From Microdochium bolleyi (Eukaryota > Ascomycota > Sordariomycetes > Xylariales > Microdochiaceae), in contig KQ964245.1 in the NCBI GenBank assembly GCA_001566295.1, forward strand, positions 5,524 to 69,523: a stretch of DNA of 64,000 bases, read 5' to 3'. Both the position numbers and the translations under genes were made by a program. Within the stretch, counting starts at the first letter, position 1, and the number at the start of each line of letters is the position of its first letter. Below the pieces are notes generated by a model that saw nothing but the letters and a program-made list of their open reading frames with translations, searched no databases and was not told the origin of the DNA. This document shows, in pieces, positions 43,843-55,360 of this stretch.

Positions 43843-44721
43843 CTTGCGGGTTGCTTCCTATTGCGATGCTGGTCTATGATGTGCTTCCGATCTGGACTTT
43901 GCCGCAGGATGGCAACATGGCCTTGGAGCCTCTTATGTTGAGGAGATCTGGCGGGCCAAAGGATGCACTGACACTGCTGACTGGTACATCCGCCCGCCCA
44001 CAACCAGGCCGAGCCTCCCCATGTTGTACAGAGGACCGCTGAACAAATGAGTCACTCCCGCGCGGCATCCCTTCTCGTCGTCGTCTTCGTCGGCACATGA
44101 TCAACGCAGAATGAGCGAGCCTCGCCCACGAGAACATGAATGCGTGCCCCCGTTCCGTGTCCACCCGGGCCAGCCCCGTTCGCCGCCGAGCTGACCACAG
44201 CGGGCGCCAGCCACCGCACTAAAGATGCCTGTCTACCTTGACGTACCTTGTGTGCATACTCAATAGCCTTCCCAGTTTGTGCGCGTGACGACGAAGCTGG
44301 GGCCTTGTTATTTCGCACACGCCATGGTTGGTTGGCGGCCCATGGCCACGGCCAGAATCGGTACCCTTTGGTGGGCTACTGTCAGGGGACCTGCGGATCG
44401 GGCCGGGCGTACCCTTGCCCTCAAGCCCTTGGCTAGGTTGCGGTGGCACTTTATTGCGGTGCTGAACGGAGCCCAGAGTACAGGTTCTAGTAAGTCTTGA
44501 CAAACAATACCGTTGGGGTATTCGGGTATGCAAGAAAAGAACAAGCAGGGCAAACGACAACGACTTCCTCCAGAACGCCGGGCCTCGTCATTCACAATAC
44601 AACTACACGGCGAGCCGATCCTGGCTCGCCGACTCGACTGCTTCTCCGCATGTTCCACAGCGTAATTCCATCATGGTCGTATCCCACTCGTGCCGTCGAG
44701 TCCTCTATGTTTTATTCTACA
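43843..44721. other. P450 promoter and striatin 3' flank
   Basis: 879 bases with no gene recognised. Confidence 0.45.
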
Positions 44722-47470
44722 TCACCTCGCAAACACCTTGACCATGCCGTCACCGCCACCGCTGACCACCCACCGGCTATCCTGGCTCCACACGACCGAG
44801 CACACGCCCTCGCCGCGCATGATCCGGCCTCCGGGCAGGTGCTGCATGCAGTTGCGCTTCTCCAGAGACCAGATCCGCACCGTGGCATCGTGCCCGGCAG
44901 ACACGAGCTCGCGCCCGTCGGGGCTCAGAGACAGGCTGGAGATGGCGTCCGGGTGCGCAAGCATCGTGTACGTGCATTGACCTGCGTCGACAAGTTAGCA
45001 TGTGTGCGGCCTTTGGCGGACAACGACTGCCCACTCCAGGTGACTTACCGCTGTTAGCATCGAACAAGCTGATGAAGCGATCTTCGTGTCCCGAGATGAT
45101 GACACCTTCCACGCCACTGCCAGACGTGCCAGTGCCTCCAGTAGGGCCACCGGCATCCTCTTCGCCCATGCCTGCGGTGGAATTGCTGTCGAGGCTGGTA
45201 GTTGTCGCCTGCACAGCATTGACGCTCGTCGCCATTGTCCCGTCGTACGTCTCGCGGCTCGCCATGGAGCCCACTTCGTCTCCGGACTTGGTGTCAAACA
45301 CGATGATGGCAGCATCCGAGTAGCTGACAACAAACTTCTCCCCATTTGACGCTAGCGGCGTGATGCTAGTCGGCGACGCGTTTGACCCGTCCGTACGCCG
45401 CAGGTCATGGACGAGCGTCCAGTTGAATTGTGAGTTCGAGGCCATGCTCGGCTGCGGCGAGTTGGGGAATTGCGAGCCTGAGCTCATCGAGTTGCCACGG
45501 ACGCGGCCGCCGCGCCTGCCGCCCGTCGAGCCAGGCTGCGGTGAGGAGAGCTGAGGTGGCGCGCTGACTGCCCAAATCTTGACAGACCCATCAGCAGAGC
45601 CCGACACAATTAGGATTCGGTCGCCCTGCCCGCCATACTGCTCCGTAGAGCCAAACACGGCGCCCAAGGTCGCGGGAAGGACTGTAACCGCCCAGATGGC
45701 GTCTGTGTGACCTTCCAGGGTGGCCTTGGGGTCAACCCTGCCGCGCTCCCATACCCTGATCGTGGCATCTTGGCCTCCAGAGAAGATCCAGCCGTCGCCT
45801 TGGGCACGACCACCAGTCGCGAAGTTCGGAGACGGCGTCCATGAGGTCAAGCACAGAACGGCTCCATTGTGGCCGCGGTGAGTGAAGTCTGCTGTCACGT
45901 CGAGGCCCAACGACGCGGCGCCGCCGAGATGATTGGATGACTCGCGAGGGAGGTGGAAGCGCTTGACCAAGCCATCGTCACCGGCAGTACAGATCTCAGG
46001 CTCTCCTGGACTGCCACCGCCAGAGAAGATGACGCTGCGGACAGTGTTCAGGTGACCGCGGAGTTCGAATCGTAGCTTGAAAGCGTTCGCGTCCGTCCGC
46101 TGGGCCAGTGCGTTCTGGGCGTCAAGGTCGGCACTGCGTCTTCGGGACATAGAGCCCTTCCGCCGGTGAGAACTCGTCCCGCGAGTTGGGGATCTGGGGA
46201 TGTTTTCGGCCGTGGGGAAGACGTCGGTATCTGGGCGGTGGGTGGCCAACTGTGCCTCGGCAGGCGGCTGAGAGGGAAGAGTGTCCGGGAAGGCGGCTTC
46301 GTTAAAGTCCCAGCCATCAGCATCGTTGCTCGCGCGGCGGTCTGCCGCCTTTCCTTGTGTCTGCTGGAGGAGGACGTCCGTGCCACGGTCTTTGTCCCGA
46401 GCGCCGATCTCATTGCCGAGCTGTGCAGCAGCTGCACGAGCAGCATCCTCATTCGAATTTTGTGGCCTTCCAGTCGAGGCTTGCCATTCACCAAGCTGCT
46501 GGCCAAACGGGGAAGGCTGCATGCTTTCACCCGAGCGCATCATCACAGCCGATTGTACATCGGGCGCCCCTCTGCCAGGCGCCGCTTGTCCAAGGTTCTG
46601 CACCTGCATGCCGGTCGGAAGGCTCATTGCTGGATTCCCTAAAGCCGATCGAGCTGCTGCGCCGCCGTCCTTGGGCTGCCCGCCCTGGTTGAGGCGCATG
46701 CCCTGGAAAGCGGCTTCGAGAGCCTGTTGATTGTTGTGCATGCCTGCTTGGTCACCTTCTCTGAGGTCTTCAATGACGGGGAGTGGCGGAGAGTCCCGCG
46801 GTGGCAGTGGATTGGCGGGAGTAATCATCAAGTAGGTGAACTCTGCCTGACACTGGTCGAGGAAAGACCTCAGATGCTCTCGCTCGTCCTCCTCCTGCGT
46901 GCGGTCGCCACCAACACCCTCGAGGCCCGGAATGGGCTCTTTCGGACGATCATCGGGTCCTACCGTTGTTAGCCTCGCTGAGCTGTGGGAGCGCAAACCT
47001 GTAGACTCACTCTTTAGTTGTTCCTGGACCATCGCCGCCCGGTCGAAGCGGGGAGGCTGCTTGACAGAGTGGTCGTCACTGTCTGCCGAGTGGACCGATG
47101 CAGCCTTGAGGCTTGTGGCCTGCTCCTTGACCTTCTTCTCCAAGATATTGACATAACGCTTCAGAGCCTTTTGTGTGGCGTCTGCCCGCCTGGCGGATCC
47201 CTCGAGGGCCGCTATCCGCCCCTTCATCTCCTGACGCTCGATCTCCCAGGCATTCCTATCGCGCTCGTGCTTGTGCCACTCCGTCTGGAGGAAGCGCATG
47301 ACGCCCTGCAGCGTGTACTCGGTGGCCTGCGGCTGATTCGAAGGGTGGCCAGCGCCGCCAGCATGCTGACTGCCAGCTCCGGCCAGGTCTTGGCCATTCG
47401 TGCCGCCCATCCCCATGCCGTTGACCACGTTGGCGCCGGCGCCCATTGCGGAGACTTGCTGCCAGCTCAT
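44722..47470 (-). CDS. Striatin, STRIPAK scaffold (PRO11/FSR1/StrA type)
   Basis: Three exons (47470-47011, 46959-45049, 44981-44722) give about 876 residues. An N-terminal Gly-rich stretch is followed by the striatin signature, YTLQGVMRFLQTEWHKHERD with a coiled coil to about residue 120 (IERQEMKGRIAALEG, LKRYVNILEKKVKE). A long disordered Gln/Pro/Ser middle with an RRKGSMSRRRSADL basic patch follows. The C-terminal half is a beta-propeller of about seven WD40 repeats (LRGHLNTVRSVIFSG, LEGHTDAIWAVTVL, and the last LAHPDAISSLSLSPDG...IWSL). Family role: scaffold of the STRIPAK complex that controls hyphal fusion and sexual development in fungi. Length, domain order and intron phases agree. 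Called PRO11 in Sordaria. Confidence 0.95.
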
Positions 47471-48720
47471 GTGGCTTGTGTGTGCGCGTCTCGTGGGAGC
47501 AGGAGAGCTCGGAGGTGCTCACGGTTGGCTGCCCCGTCGTTTGTTGTGCTGAAATGTCGGTGGGAGCTTGTGCATCAGGCAACGGGGCTACGAGCGTGCT
47601 CCGGTGGATTACTGGCGGTGATTGCGCAATGGCGCCTGTGGTGATGCTCTAGACGCGCCGTTGCGGTCGTCCAAAGGCGGTGCGAGGGCAGCGTGACCCA
47701 GGGAACGGCAGATGTGTCTCGTGGATTGCGTGAAGACGAGGTCGCGCGACAGCGGGTCGGCGTGCTGTGTGGGTGCTGTGGTTGCCTGATGCGATGGTCA
47801 GGACACGAGGCTGCAATGGCGTGGTCGGCGATGCTCCGTAAGCGACCCAGTCGCGAATCGTGGGTGTGGTGGTGATGGTGCTCGCTGGCTCGGCGATTGT
47901 TGACCTTGGCGTTGGTCGTGCCGCCAATCTCGAAGAGCTGTCAGGTCGAGTTGCCAGCCTTTGGTGTTTGGCGCCCAATCGTGCGCCCACAGTGCAGCCG
48001 TACAGATCCAAGCTGGGAGCTGACAGTGTGGGTGGGCGTCTGCACTGTTATGTGCGGAAAGGGGGATGGAGCACAGCTGGCAGGAGCAGGGGTCAGTGCC
48101 TGCTTCCATTGTTCCTGGCGCGACGCTCGTGACAAAGCTTGAAGCTCGACATTGATTGCTGGTGGTAGCGCCGGGCACCTGCAATGCTGTTGATTTGCAC
48201 AACACTCTACTCTGTGCCTTGGCATCCGCCATCGCCGGACGTCAGATGAGGATAATGCTCGGAACAGTATCCTCAGCCGCCACGGTCTCGTGTACACTCA
48301 TTCAATATTGCAGATCTCGAGGGTCACGGGCTTACCGGCACCTCCATAACCTGCAACCGTTGTCAGACTTGTTTGGCATCTATCCTGCTGCCAGTGGTGT
48401 AGCTTAGTCATCAAGCCTTCGAGACCCTGTGAACCTTCGCGACCAGCACGTTGGCAGCACCACCAAGTAAGCATGACGAGCCGAGGCACAATCTCCACTC
48501 CTGCTCGGCGAGGAGACAACGCCGACCTCGCTTTTGGCAGTCTGAAAAGGGAACCGTTTGCAGCTTCCTCGACCCAGCCTGTCAGTCTGCCACGCATTAC
48601 TCCGGAGCGCTAGTCACACATTGCAATCGCCGGGTTCTGTCTCACGGACGACCACCAAGTCGGCTTCTGTTCCAGCACACCCGAGACAAGAGAGCGCCAG
48701 CTGCCCACTACGCAGTTACC
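47471..48720. other. Divergent intergenic region
   Basis: 1.25 kb between the starts of striatin and the thioesterase, carrying both promoters. No other gene is recognised. Confidence 0.5.
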
Positions 48721-49316
48721 ATGGCCGGGAAAGCGCCCGATGTGTCGGGCAAAGGCGCACGCCAATCATCACCAGACTCAGGCTCTGGCGTCGAGATGAT
48801 CGAGCTCTGGCTCGCGAGATCTCGCGATCAGAGTCCGGATCAGCAGGTACGCTGTCGGCAGACCAGCTGTCATCGCCAATGACTGACACAAAGAGCCAGG
48901 ACTGGATGTCGACCATCATGCCACATGTCTCGATCGAGTCGCATTCTGCGGAGGGCCCTCATCCGTCAGTGACGTTCCGCTTCACTGTGCACCCCGAGCA
49001 CTGCAACGCCATGAACAACATGCATGGTGGGTGCACCGCGACGCTGTTCGACTTTGCCACGACCATGCCCATCATGTTCTTGTCAAAGCCAGGCTTTTGG
49101 GAGTACCTAGGCGTCAGCCGCACACTCAACACGACGTACCTGCGCCCCATCCCCTGTGGCACTGCTGTCCTCATCGAGACCGATATCCTGCAGATTGGGA
49201 GGCGCATGGCGACGACGAGAGGGACAATGTACGCCATCAATCCGGATGGAACCAAGGGCGCCGTGCTTGCAGTCTGCGAACACGGCAAGGCCAACACCGA
49301 CCCGCCCAAGATGTGA
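48721..49316 (+). CDS. Hotdog-fold thioesterase (4HBT family)
   Basis: Two exons (48721-48846, 48900-49316) joined across a 53-bp intron whose CTGAC branch site is visible give 180 residues. The 4HBT/PaaI-like core is evident in FRFTVHPEHCNAMNNMHGG, with the catalytic-type N-MHGG-TATLFDF segment, then LGVSRTLNTTYLRP and TRGTMYAINPDG. The family hydrolyses acyl-CoA thioesters, often medium- or long-chain or aromatic; substrate unknown. The early exon is needed for a plausible N-terminal helix (ELWLARSRDQS). No targeting signal is obvious. Confidence 0.88.
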
Positions 49317-50236
49317 GGTTGGAGCAGGGTGCGTGGCATGATACATCAGAAGCTAGCGGACAACCAGACATCTTTCACCACAGGAGATAATTAGACGTGA
49401 TTAGGACTTCAGAATCCACAACTCTATTGGCGGGCGGACAAGCCACCCACCCACGTACAAATACAAGCACGGCTTCCTTGCTGTCTGACAGTGGCCATCG
49501 TCACGCTCTGCCTCGCACATGCTGTACAGTAGGAGACGCACCCTCCCTGCCGCGCCTGCATCAGCTGAATGCTAATCACGATCTCCTCGCATTAGCTCAG
49601 CTGGCCCATGGAGCTTTTCCACAACGGAACGTTGCGCCGCGTCCCCCGCACTTCGTCATGCGGAGTAGCTTTGATGCATCGGCCAATGCCTGACGGTGGA
49701 CGCCTTTCAAGCTCGGCCTGCGCCACGTTCTGCATTTTACAAGGACAGACAATCCAGGCTAGGACAAGAGCATGCTTACTGCCTCCCCTCACTCGCCCAT
49801 TAGTGATCAGCGGCAACTGACTTTGCAACTAGCCATAGGACATGCTGGCCTCCCAGTTTTCGTCGTGACATTCGAGCCATTGAGCTCGATCGCTCCATAG
49901 TGCAACACCAACGCCTCTTTGCAGCTCGTAACCTTCTTGGGCTTGGTCCTTGATCATGATGACGTCGCCCCAAGTGTGGGGTAGCTTGCTCGCGTAGCGA
50001 TTACACTGTTATGGCATGGCTTAAGGACTCATGACAATAGAGTTATAGGCAGGGCCTCGTCAAGGTTTGAGGTATAAGACTCTGCTCAGCTGGGACCCTC
50101 CAACGTCCCAAACCCTTCCCATGAGCAGACAGCCAGACTGCAGGACTGAGAATCGAAGACTTGCCGCACAGTACTTGTGGCAGACGTCATCGTTAAGATC
50201 TCGAACACTGACAAAGCGCTTGGACACACTCCGAAG
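49317..50236. other. Intergenic, no gene recognised
   Basis: 920 bases between two same-strand genes. Short open frames only. Confidence 0.45.
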
Positions 50237-50965
50237 ATGGCGAGCGGACAGCCGAGCGATCCCTCTGGCCCGGGGCCTTCCGACGGTCGGATGCAATCGG
50301 TCTTCTCCACCCTCCGGGAAGCTCTCCGCCCGGGCGACGCCCGACGCCTCGATAATAACAAACAGCAGGACTCGTCCTTGCCAGCAGGCCAGCCGAAACA
50401 ACGGATTCCTCTACGGCCGGTCGATCAGTCACAGCACGACCAGCAACAGCTGCGCGATGACCCCAACCCAGGGGACACTGGCAGCGATAATCGACCCCGG
50501 GCCTTCCCCGAGGCCCATCGCGACGCCACGGGCCATACATCGGTGCTCGAGAGCATTATGCCTGGCAGACAGGGCCTGTCAGGCAGGCCGGCGTGGGATC
50601 CCGTGAACGACCCAAACCCACCGCCTCCCTCGGAGCGGCGCGGCAGTGGAATCCTGGGCGCTCTCGACTCGATCCGCAGCAGGCGCAGGAGCAGCGCCAC
50701 GAGCTCGCGAGAGGAGGTCGGGGGGTTCACCGGGTTCCGACGGTCGTCAGTCGGGAGCGGCAGTGGTGATGGCAACTACACGTACGACACGTTCTCGGGG
50801 ACGAGGAGCAGCGAGTTTGCTAGCGCGAGACACCGGGCATCGTCAGCGGGCAGCAACGATCTTGCGCCGTTTGGCGGCAGTGGCGGTGGACAACCAGAAG
50901 CGATGCGAGCTGCAGCGAATACGCTGCCCGGCTCTGTGGCCGGGGAGAGCCAGGTTGGTCGTTGA
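50237..50965 (+). CDS. Hypothetical Ser/Gly/Arg-rich protein
   Basis: A single open frame of 242 residues from the ATG at 50237. It is largely disordered: Pro/Ser/Gly-rich, with QSVFSTLREALRPGDARRLD near the start and repeated basic Ser motifs (RRRSSATSS, RRSSVGSG, RHRASSAG) that fit basophilic kinase sites. No domain or signal is recognised. It is called because codon use and the absence of stops are consistent over its length and it does not shadow another gene, but it could still be non-coding. Confidence 0.5.
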   Translation: MASGQPSDPSGPGPSDGRMQSVFSTLREALRPGDARRLDNNKQQDSSLPAGQPKQRIPLRPVDQSQHDQQQLRDDPNPGDTGSDNRPRAFPEAHRDATGHTSVLESIMPGRQGLSGRPAWDPVNDPNPPPPSERRGSGILGALDSIRSRRRSSATSSREEVGGFTGFRRSSVGSGSGDGNYTYDTFSGTRSSEFASARHRASSAGSNDLAPFGGSGGGQPEAMRAAANTLPGSVAGESQVGR

Positions 50966-51557
50966 TCGTGAATTTGACAACGGGCAGTTGTGCCTGGAGT
51001 TCGTGACTTGTTACGGTTTCTTGTTTTCGACTGAGCAAAGTCTTTGCGATTTCATGCAGACGTAAGTGAATCTCGAAGTGGAAAAGGAGCGAGAATGGAA
51101 TCCGCGAAAGACAACAAGGGTGCTCGTCAGGTGGTCTAATTGGTAACGCAAATGCAATACAGACTGCACCATGTACTATATAACCAAATTATATTTACCT
51201 CAGGGAAAACTCGTCATCCTCAGAAGAACGCTGTCAAGATTGTGCTCCTTGTTCCTCTCCTCACCTCTGATATCAGGCGTGTGGGGCACTTCCCACCACA
51301 TGTGTCGTCATGCCTCATTCGCAAACAGCAGCCAGTATTGTAAGAAGCAACAACAAGGAGAACACGTGGAGAGCCATGCTCTTATGTGCACATTCGCGAC
51401 CATTGCACATTACCATCACACCCACTCAAGTACTCGGCTCCTCGACGACAAACCCTTCAGAGCTGCTCAGGTCATGTCTTGAAACCCCCGAGACACAGAC
51501 GCCTCAGCTCACCCTGGCTCACCTACCGCGTCCTCAACCATTCAAACCCTCAAATTC
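50966..51557. other. Intergenic, no gene recognised
   Basis: 592 bases. It contains an A-box-like TGGTCTAATTGGTAACGC near 51132 but no matching B-box or cloverleaf. Confidence 0.45.
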
Positions 51558-52637
51558 ATGGCTTCCCCCAAGGAGCACCGCAGCCCTAGCCCCGAGCCCG
51601 GCGGTGCAACAGCAGAAGCAGCATCCCGCCTCGCCGCGGAGCTGGAAATCCTCTCTGCGATGTACCCCGACCCGGGCGCCGTGACCTACATGCCCCGCGG
51701 CCGGGAACTCCGCTTCACAATTCCCAGTCCCTGGATCGAGACCGGCACCGGCACCAGGGGCAGCACGGGAGCGGCCACGCTCGTCCTGCGCCTCCCGGAG
51801 CTGTACCCCGTCACAGGCCACCCCGAGATCCTGACCGCGTCGTCGGGGAACAGCCACCAAGACCTGAGGGACCCGACAAAAGCTGCAGTCGACGCTTTCG
51901 GGCTGCCGGCGGAAGGGGGCGAAGAGGTTCTCGACGCGCTGATACTGGCTTTCCTGGAGGTCGTTGAGGCCGAGCAGCAGCAGCAGACTACCGCGGGCAG
52001 TGATGACCATCATAAGGGCGCGGGAAGGCCCAGTGGCGATGTGGCAGACGACGGCACACACTCTGCACGCCAGCAGCAACAGCAGCAGCAGCAGCCAAAA
52101 CGACAGCATAAAACGGTGATAATTTGGCTACACCACCTGCTCAACACCAACAAGCGGAAGCTCGCGCTGCACCCGACTCTCCAGCAGTCCCTGCCCCATA
52201 CCTCACACACAGCTCCCGCCACGCCGAGCAGAGGGATCACGGGCGTCACGAAACCAGGATACCCAGGGGTCCTGCTGTACTCGGGGCCAAGGGACCTGGT
52301 GGCCGCGCACGTCGCCTCGCTGCGGGCGCAGCGGTGGCAGGCGTTCCAGGTGCGGTACGACAGCGACGATGATGTCCTGCTGGACGCCGCCGGCAAGGAG
52401 GGCGGGAAGGGTGCGGCCCACGTCAAGATACTCAAGAGCGGAGAGACAAAAGGCCAGCAAGCGAGGAGAGGGACGACGGATAATAAGGCCTGCGATAGCG
52501 TGCTGCCGCCTGGGCTCTGGGAGTTCGAGCACGGCCCGGACACCATCGTCGAGGTGGAGTCGATCTCGCTGGCGGCGAGGAGCATCAAGGTGGAGAAGCA
52601 TAGGGAGACGTTCCTGGCTGTGATCGGGGTAAAGTAG
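51558..52637 (+). CDS. RWD and DUF1115 domain protein (RWDD2-like)
   Basis: A single exon of 359 residues. The N-terminal RWD domain (LAAELEILSAMYPDPGAVTY, LRLPELYPVTGHPEI) occupies about residues 20-135. A polyglutamine tract and low-complexity linker follow (about 165-185). The C-terminal DUF1115 begins at TVIIWLHHLLNTNKRKLAL and includes GYPGVLLYSGPRD. This two-domain order is that of RWDD2 proteins; DUF1115 also forms the C-terminus of PRP3-like splicing factors. The exact role is unknown; RWD domains mediate protein contacts. The polyQ run of CAG/CAA codons is probably length-variable. Confidence 0.88.
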   Translation: MASPKEHRSPSPEPGGATAEAASRLAAELEILSAMYPDPGAVTYMPRGRELRFTIPSPWIETGTGTRGSTGAATLVLRLPELYPVTGHPEILTASSGNSHQDLRDPTKAAVDAFGLPAEGGEEVLDALILAFLEVVEAEQQQQTTAGSDDHHKGAGRPSGDVADDGTHSARQQQQQQQQPKRQHKTVIIWLHHLLNTNKRKLALHPTLQQSLPHTSHTAPATPSRGITGVTKPGYPGVLLYSGPRDLVAAHVASLRAQRWQAFQVRYDSDDDVLLDAAGKEGGKGAAHVKILKSGETKGQQARRGTTDNKACDSVLPPGLWEFEHGPDTIVEVESISLAARSIKVEKHRETFLAVIGVK

Positions 52638-52883
52638 TCTCGGGCAGGCAGGTATGAAATATCACAATACCAGCTCACCAGTTCACGTGGTGCAGAGAAA
52701 CCAAGGGAACAGGTCAGAAAAAGAAGGACTAGCAGTCTCGGGTATATTATGATCTATGGGATGGCAGTGTGCATTGCACACTCACAAGGAGTGGAACGGC
52801 CAGCTCAGAAACAGTGAATGAGTGCGAGTAGGGGTGGTACGATCAAATGCCGGGTGTCACCAAGTCAACGCCCTTTGTCCGGT
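52638..52883. other. Convergent spacer, 3' ends of RWD and phosphate symporter genes
   Basis: 246 bases with both 3' UTRs; no gene is seen. Confidence 0.5.
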
Positions 52884-54790
52884 TTAAATGCCCCAGCGGG
52901 GAGCGTTCATGATGATACCCATCAGGCAGCCCGAGATCATGCCGGCGATAGGCAGGGTGAGGAACCAGCCCATGTAGATCCAGGCAATCATGCGCCAGTT
53001 GAGAGCACGCCAGTCACCGTTACAGAGACCAACACCGACGACGGCACCAGTGATGCACTGGGTGGTGGAGACGGGCAGCTCTGCAGGATTGGTTAGCAGG
53101 AGAAGTCTCTTGGTTCATACAAAGATTGGTAACTCACTAAGGCGGGTGGCGAGGACAATGGTGGCGGCAGAACCCAGCTCCATGGAGAAGCCACGCGAGG
53201 GGGACTGGAGGGTGAGCTTGTTGCCCAGGTTTGCCATGATCTGGTAGCCGTAGGTCCAGAGACCGAGCACGATACCGACACCACCAAAGGCGAGAATCCA
53301 TAGAGGGACCTCGGACTGGTTGCCGGCGATGGCACCGGACTGCCAGATGTCGTAGATGGTCGAGTAGGGAGCAATGGCGTTGGAGACGTCGTTGGCGCCG
53401 TGAACGAACGAGGCAGTGCAGGCAGTCAGGATCTGGAGGAACGAGTACATGAACTCGGCCTTGTTGTCAAAGTGCGCGGCGCGAGCGTGGGCTTCTTCGA
53501 GGTCCTGGGCGAGCATGTCCTTCTTCTGGCTCTGCATGGTGACAATGTCCTTGTCGACACCGTGGAAGATGACGAGCTTGAAGTAGTACCAGAGCATCGC
53601 TTTGCTGTGCCAGGTGAGTCCCTCGGGCTTGGGGCCGATAATGGACTTGTAGCTGCTGGGAGGGTTGGGCGTGGCGGTGGTGGCAGTGGCATTGTTGTTG
53701 TTCGAGTTGGTCTCGGACGAGTCAGAGGCCAGAACGGCGTCCATGACCTTGGCCTCGTTGCTGGTGTTAGTGTTGGCCTCGACATCGTTGGCGGCCATGT
53801 TGGCGCGCTTTGCGTCGAGCTCCTCGCGGGTCAGATGGCCTTCATAGAAGTTGCGGATGACACCAGTGAAATCGGCAGGAGGAGGAGGCACCTCGCCGCG
53901 GCGCAGGAGGAGAGGACCCTGGAAAATGTGGAACCACTTGAGCTGCCAGTCGTCCATGACAACAACGCGCCAGAGCCAGGGAAGGAAGAAGATGGAGACG
54001 AGGACACCGAAGCCGATACCGGTACCGATGATGACGCCAATGACGCCCTCGTCAGACAGTCTGACCTCGTAGGCACCACCCTTCCAGAGCAGCAACATGA
54101 TCAGCAGCATGGCGGTGATGGCGAAGTAGATAGGCACCATGAAGAAGGCCATCTTGACAGGGTTCTTGCGAAGCATGACACCGTACTTGGTGGCCATAAA
54201 GAGGATGGACGCGAACAGGGCAGAGAGACCCGGGGCGATGAGCCATGCGGCGAAGACGGAGGCGACTCCGGTGTTGACAACAGCAGTGCCCGAGGTACCG
54301 GGAGGGGCGACCCAGGTGATGCCCTCAGTGCCGACAGACGCAATTCCCATGCCGATGACACCACCCATGAGGGAGTGGGTGGTGGAGACGGGGAGACCGA
54401 TGCGGGTGCAGAGGGTGAGCCACATGGCAGAGCCAACGACGGCGCAGGTCATGCCAAGCATGAGCACGGCGGGCGAGGAGGCGAACTGCTTGGGGCTGAC
54501 AATCTTGGTCTTGATGGTGTCGGCCACACGGGCGCCGACACCAAAGGCACCGGCAAACTCCATGATGGCGGCGAGGATCATGGCCTGGAGCAGGCTCAGA
54601 GACCGGGAAGCGACCGAAGTTGCCCACGAGTTGGCGACATCGTTGGCACCTGCACAGCAGGAGTGGTGTTAGCATCGACTCTGCACAAGGTATGCAACAG
54701 CAAGACTTGGGACTGACCAATGTTGTAGGCATCGAGAAACGCAAAGATTGTGCCAATGGCAAAGATGTAGTCGTACTGGTGAAGAACCAT
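52884..54790 (-). CDS. Sodium-phosphate symporter, PHO89/PHO-4 family
   Basis: Three exons (54790-54718, 54649-53138, 53080-52884) give about 593 residues. Both PHO4-family signature repeats are present: GANDVANSWATSV, completed across the first intron, and GANDVSNAIAPYSTI in the C-terminal half. The LPVSTTHS-type and LPVSTTQC-type motifs of the two inverted repeats are also seen (the second starts right after the third exon's splice site, read as LKLPVSTT). About 12 TM segments with a large cytosolic loop (Asn/Thr-rich, about residues 290-400) fit the Neurospora PHO-4 and yeast PHO89 pattern. Expected role is high-affinity Na+/phosphate uptake at the plasma membrane, usually induced by phosphate starvation. 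The 73-base first exon is supported by its phase. Confidence 0.95.
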
Positions 54791-54955
54791 GTTGGGCTGT
54801 GCTCGGGTCTTGGACCGCGCTGCAAGTCAAGTTGGAGTAGACTTGGGTGAGTCGAGTGGCAGGCGAGCGAGTGCCTCGTCGGATCCGAGGGTGCTGGAGC
54901 TGGCTGAGGAACACGAACAGAGAGTTTCGAGGACGACAGGCTGGATGCTCTCGGG

Positions 54956-54963
54956 TTATATAG
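54956..54963 (-). promoter_or_regulatory. TATA-like box of the phosphate symporter
   Basis: CTATATAA on the minus strand, about 165 bases upstream of the ATG at 54790. Confidence 0.45.
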
Positions 54964-54989
54964 ATTGAGTTTGCGTTGCATTTGACGCA

Positions 54990-55003
54990 TCGAGACGTCT
55001 CGA
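54990..55003. promoter_or_regulatory. 14-bp perfect palindrome upstream of the phosphate symporter
   Basis: TCGAGACGTCTCGA is self-complementary over all 14 bases and lies about 35 bases upstream of the TATA-like box. It has an ACGT core but is not the CACGTG-type site of NUC-1/Pho4, so its binding factor is unknown. Confidence 0.4.
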
Positions 55004-55102
55004 ATCGCCAGGGTCTGCCCCACGCCGCCGCCCCGAGGATGTAAGTCTAGGTAGCCCGACATTGCTGAATTCTCTTCTTCATTTTTGTCACGCACTCGCC
55101 TC

Positions 55103-55360
55103 ATGCCTCACTACTTGGCTTACAGGATGCAGAGGGAGCCAATGGGAGGGCCGGAGAGGGAGAACGTGCTCGATGGCAGCGTGGGTTGTAGCGGAGATGC
55201 CAAGCAGCGGGATGGACGTCTTGACTGGGAGTCGACGGAGGCCGCGAGGGACGATCGACGGGGGGCTCCGAGGAAGGCGAGGAAGGCGAGGACGCCGACG
55301 TGGGAGGTGGATCACGAAGTCTTGGAAGAGCTGAAGACTTTGATAGAGGCTGGCGGTTGA
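55103..55360 (+). CDS. Possible small hypothetical protein
   Basis: An 85-residue open frame, MPHYLAYRMQREPMGGPERE at its start and WEVDHEVLEELKTLIEAGG at its end, lies on the strand opposite and just upstream of the phosphate symporter. It is charged and lacks TM or signal features. It reads more like protein than its surroundings but I do not recognise it, and it may be chance. Confidence 0.3.
   Translation: MPHYLAYRMQREPMGGPERENVLDGSVGCSGDAKQRDGRLDWESTEAARDDRRGAPRKARKARTPTWEVDHEVLEELKTLIEAGG

Noticed and set aside
51121..51200. A-box-like TGGTCTAATTGGTAACGC
   Set aside because: No B box or T-arm follows; probably a tRNA fragment or chance.
53400..54716. 438-residue open frame antisense to the phosphate symporter
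   Set aside because: Low-complexity His/Gly/Asp/Glu composition mirrors the GC-rich codons of the well-supported symporter; no protein features.
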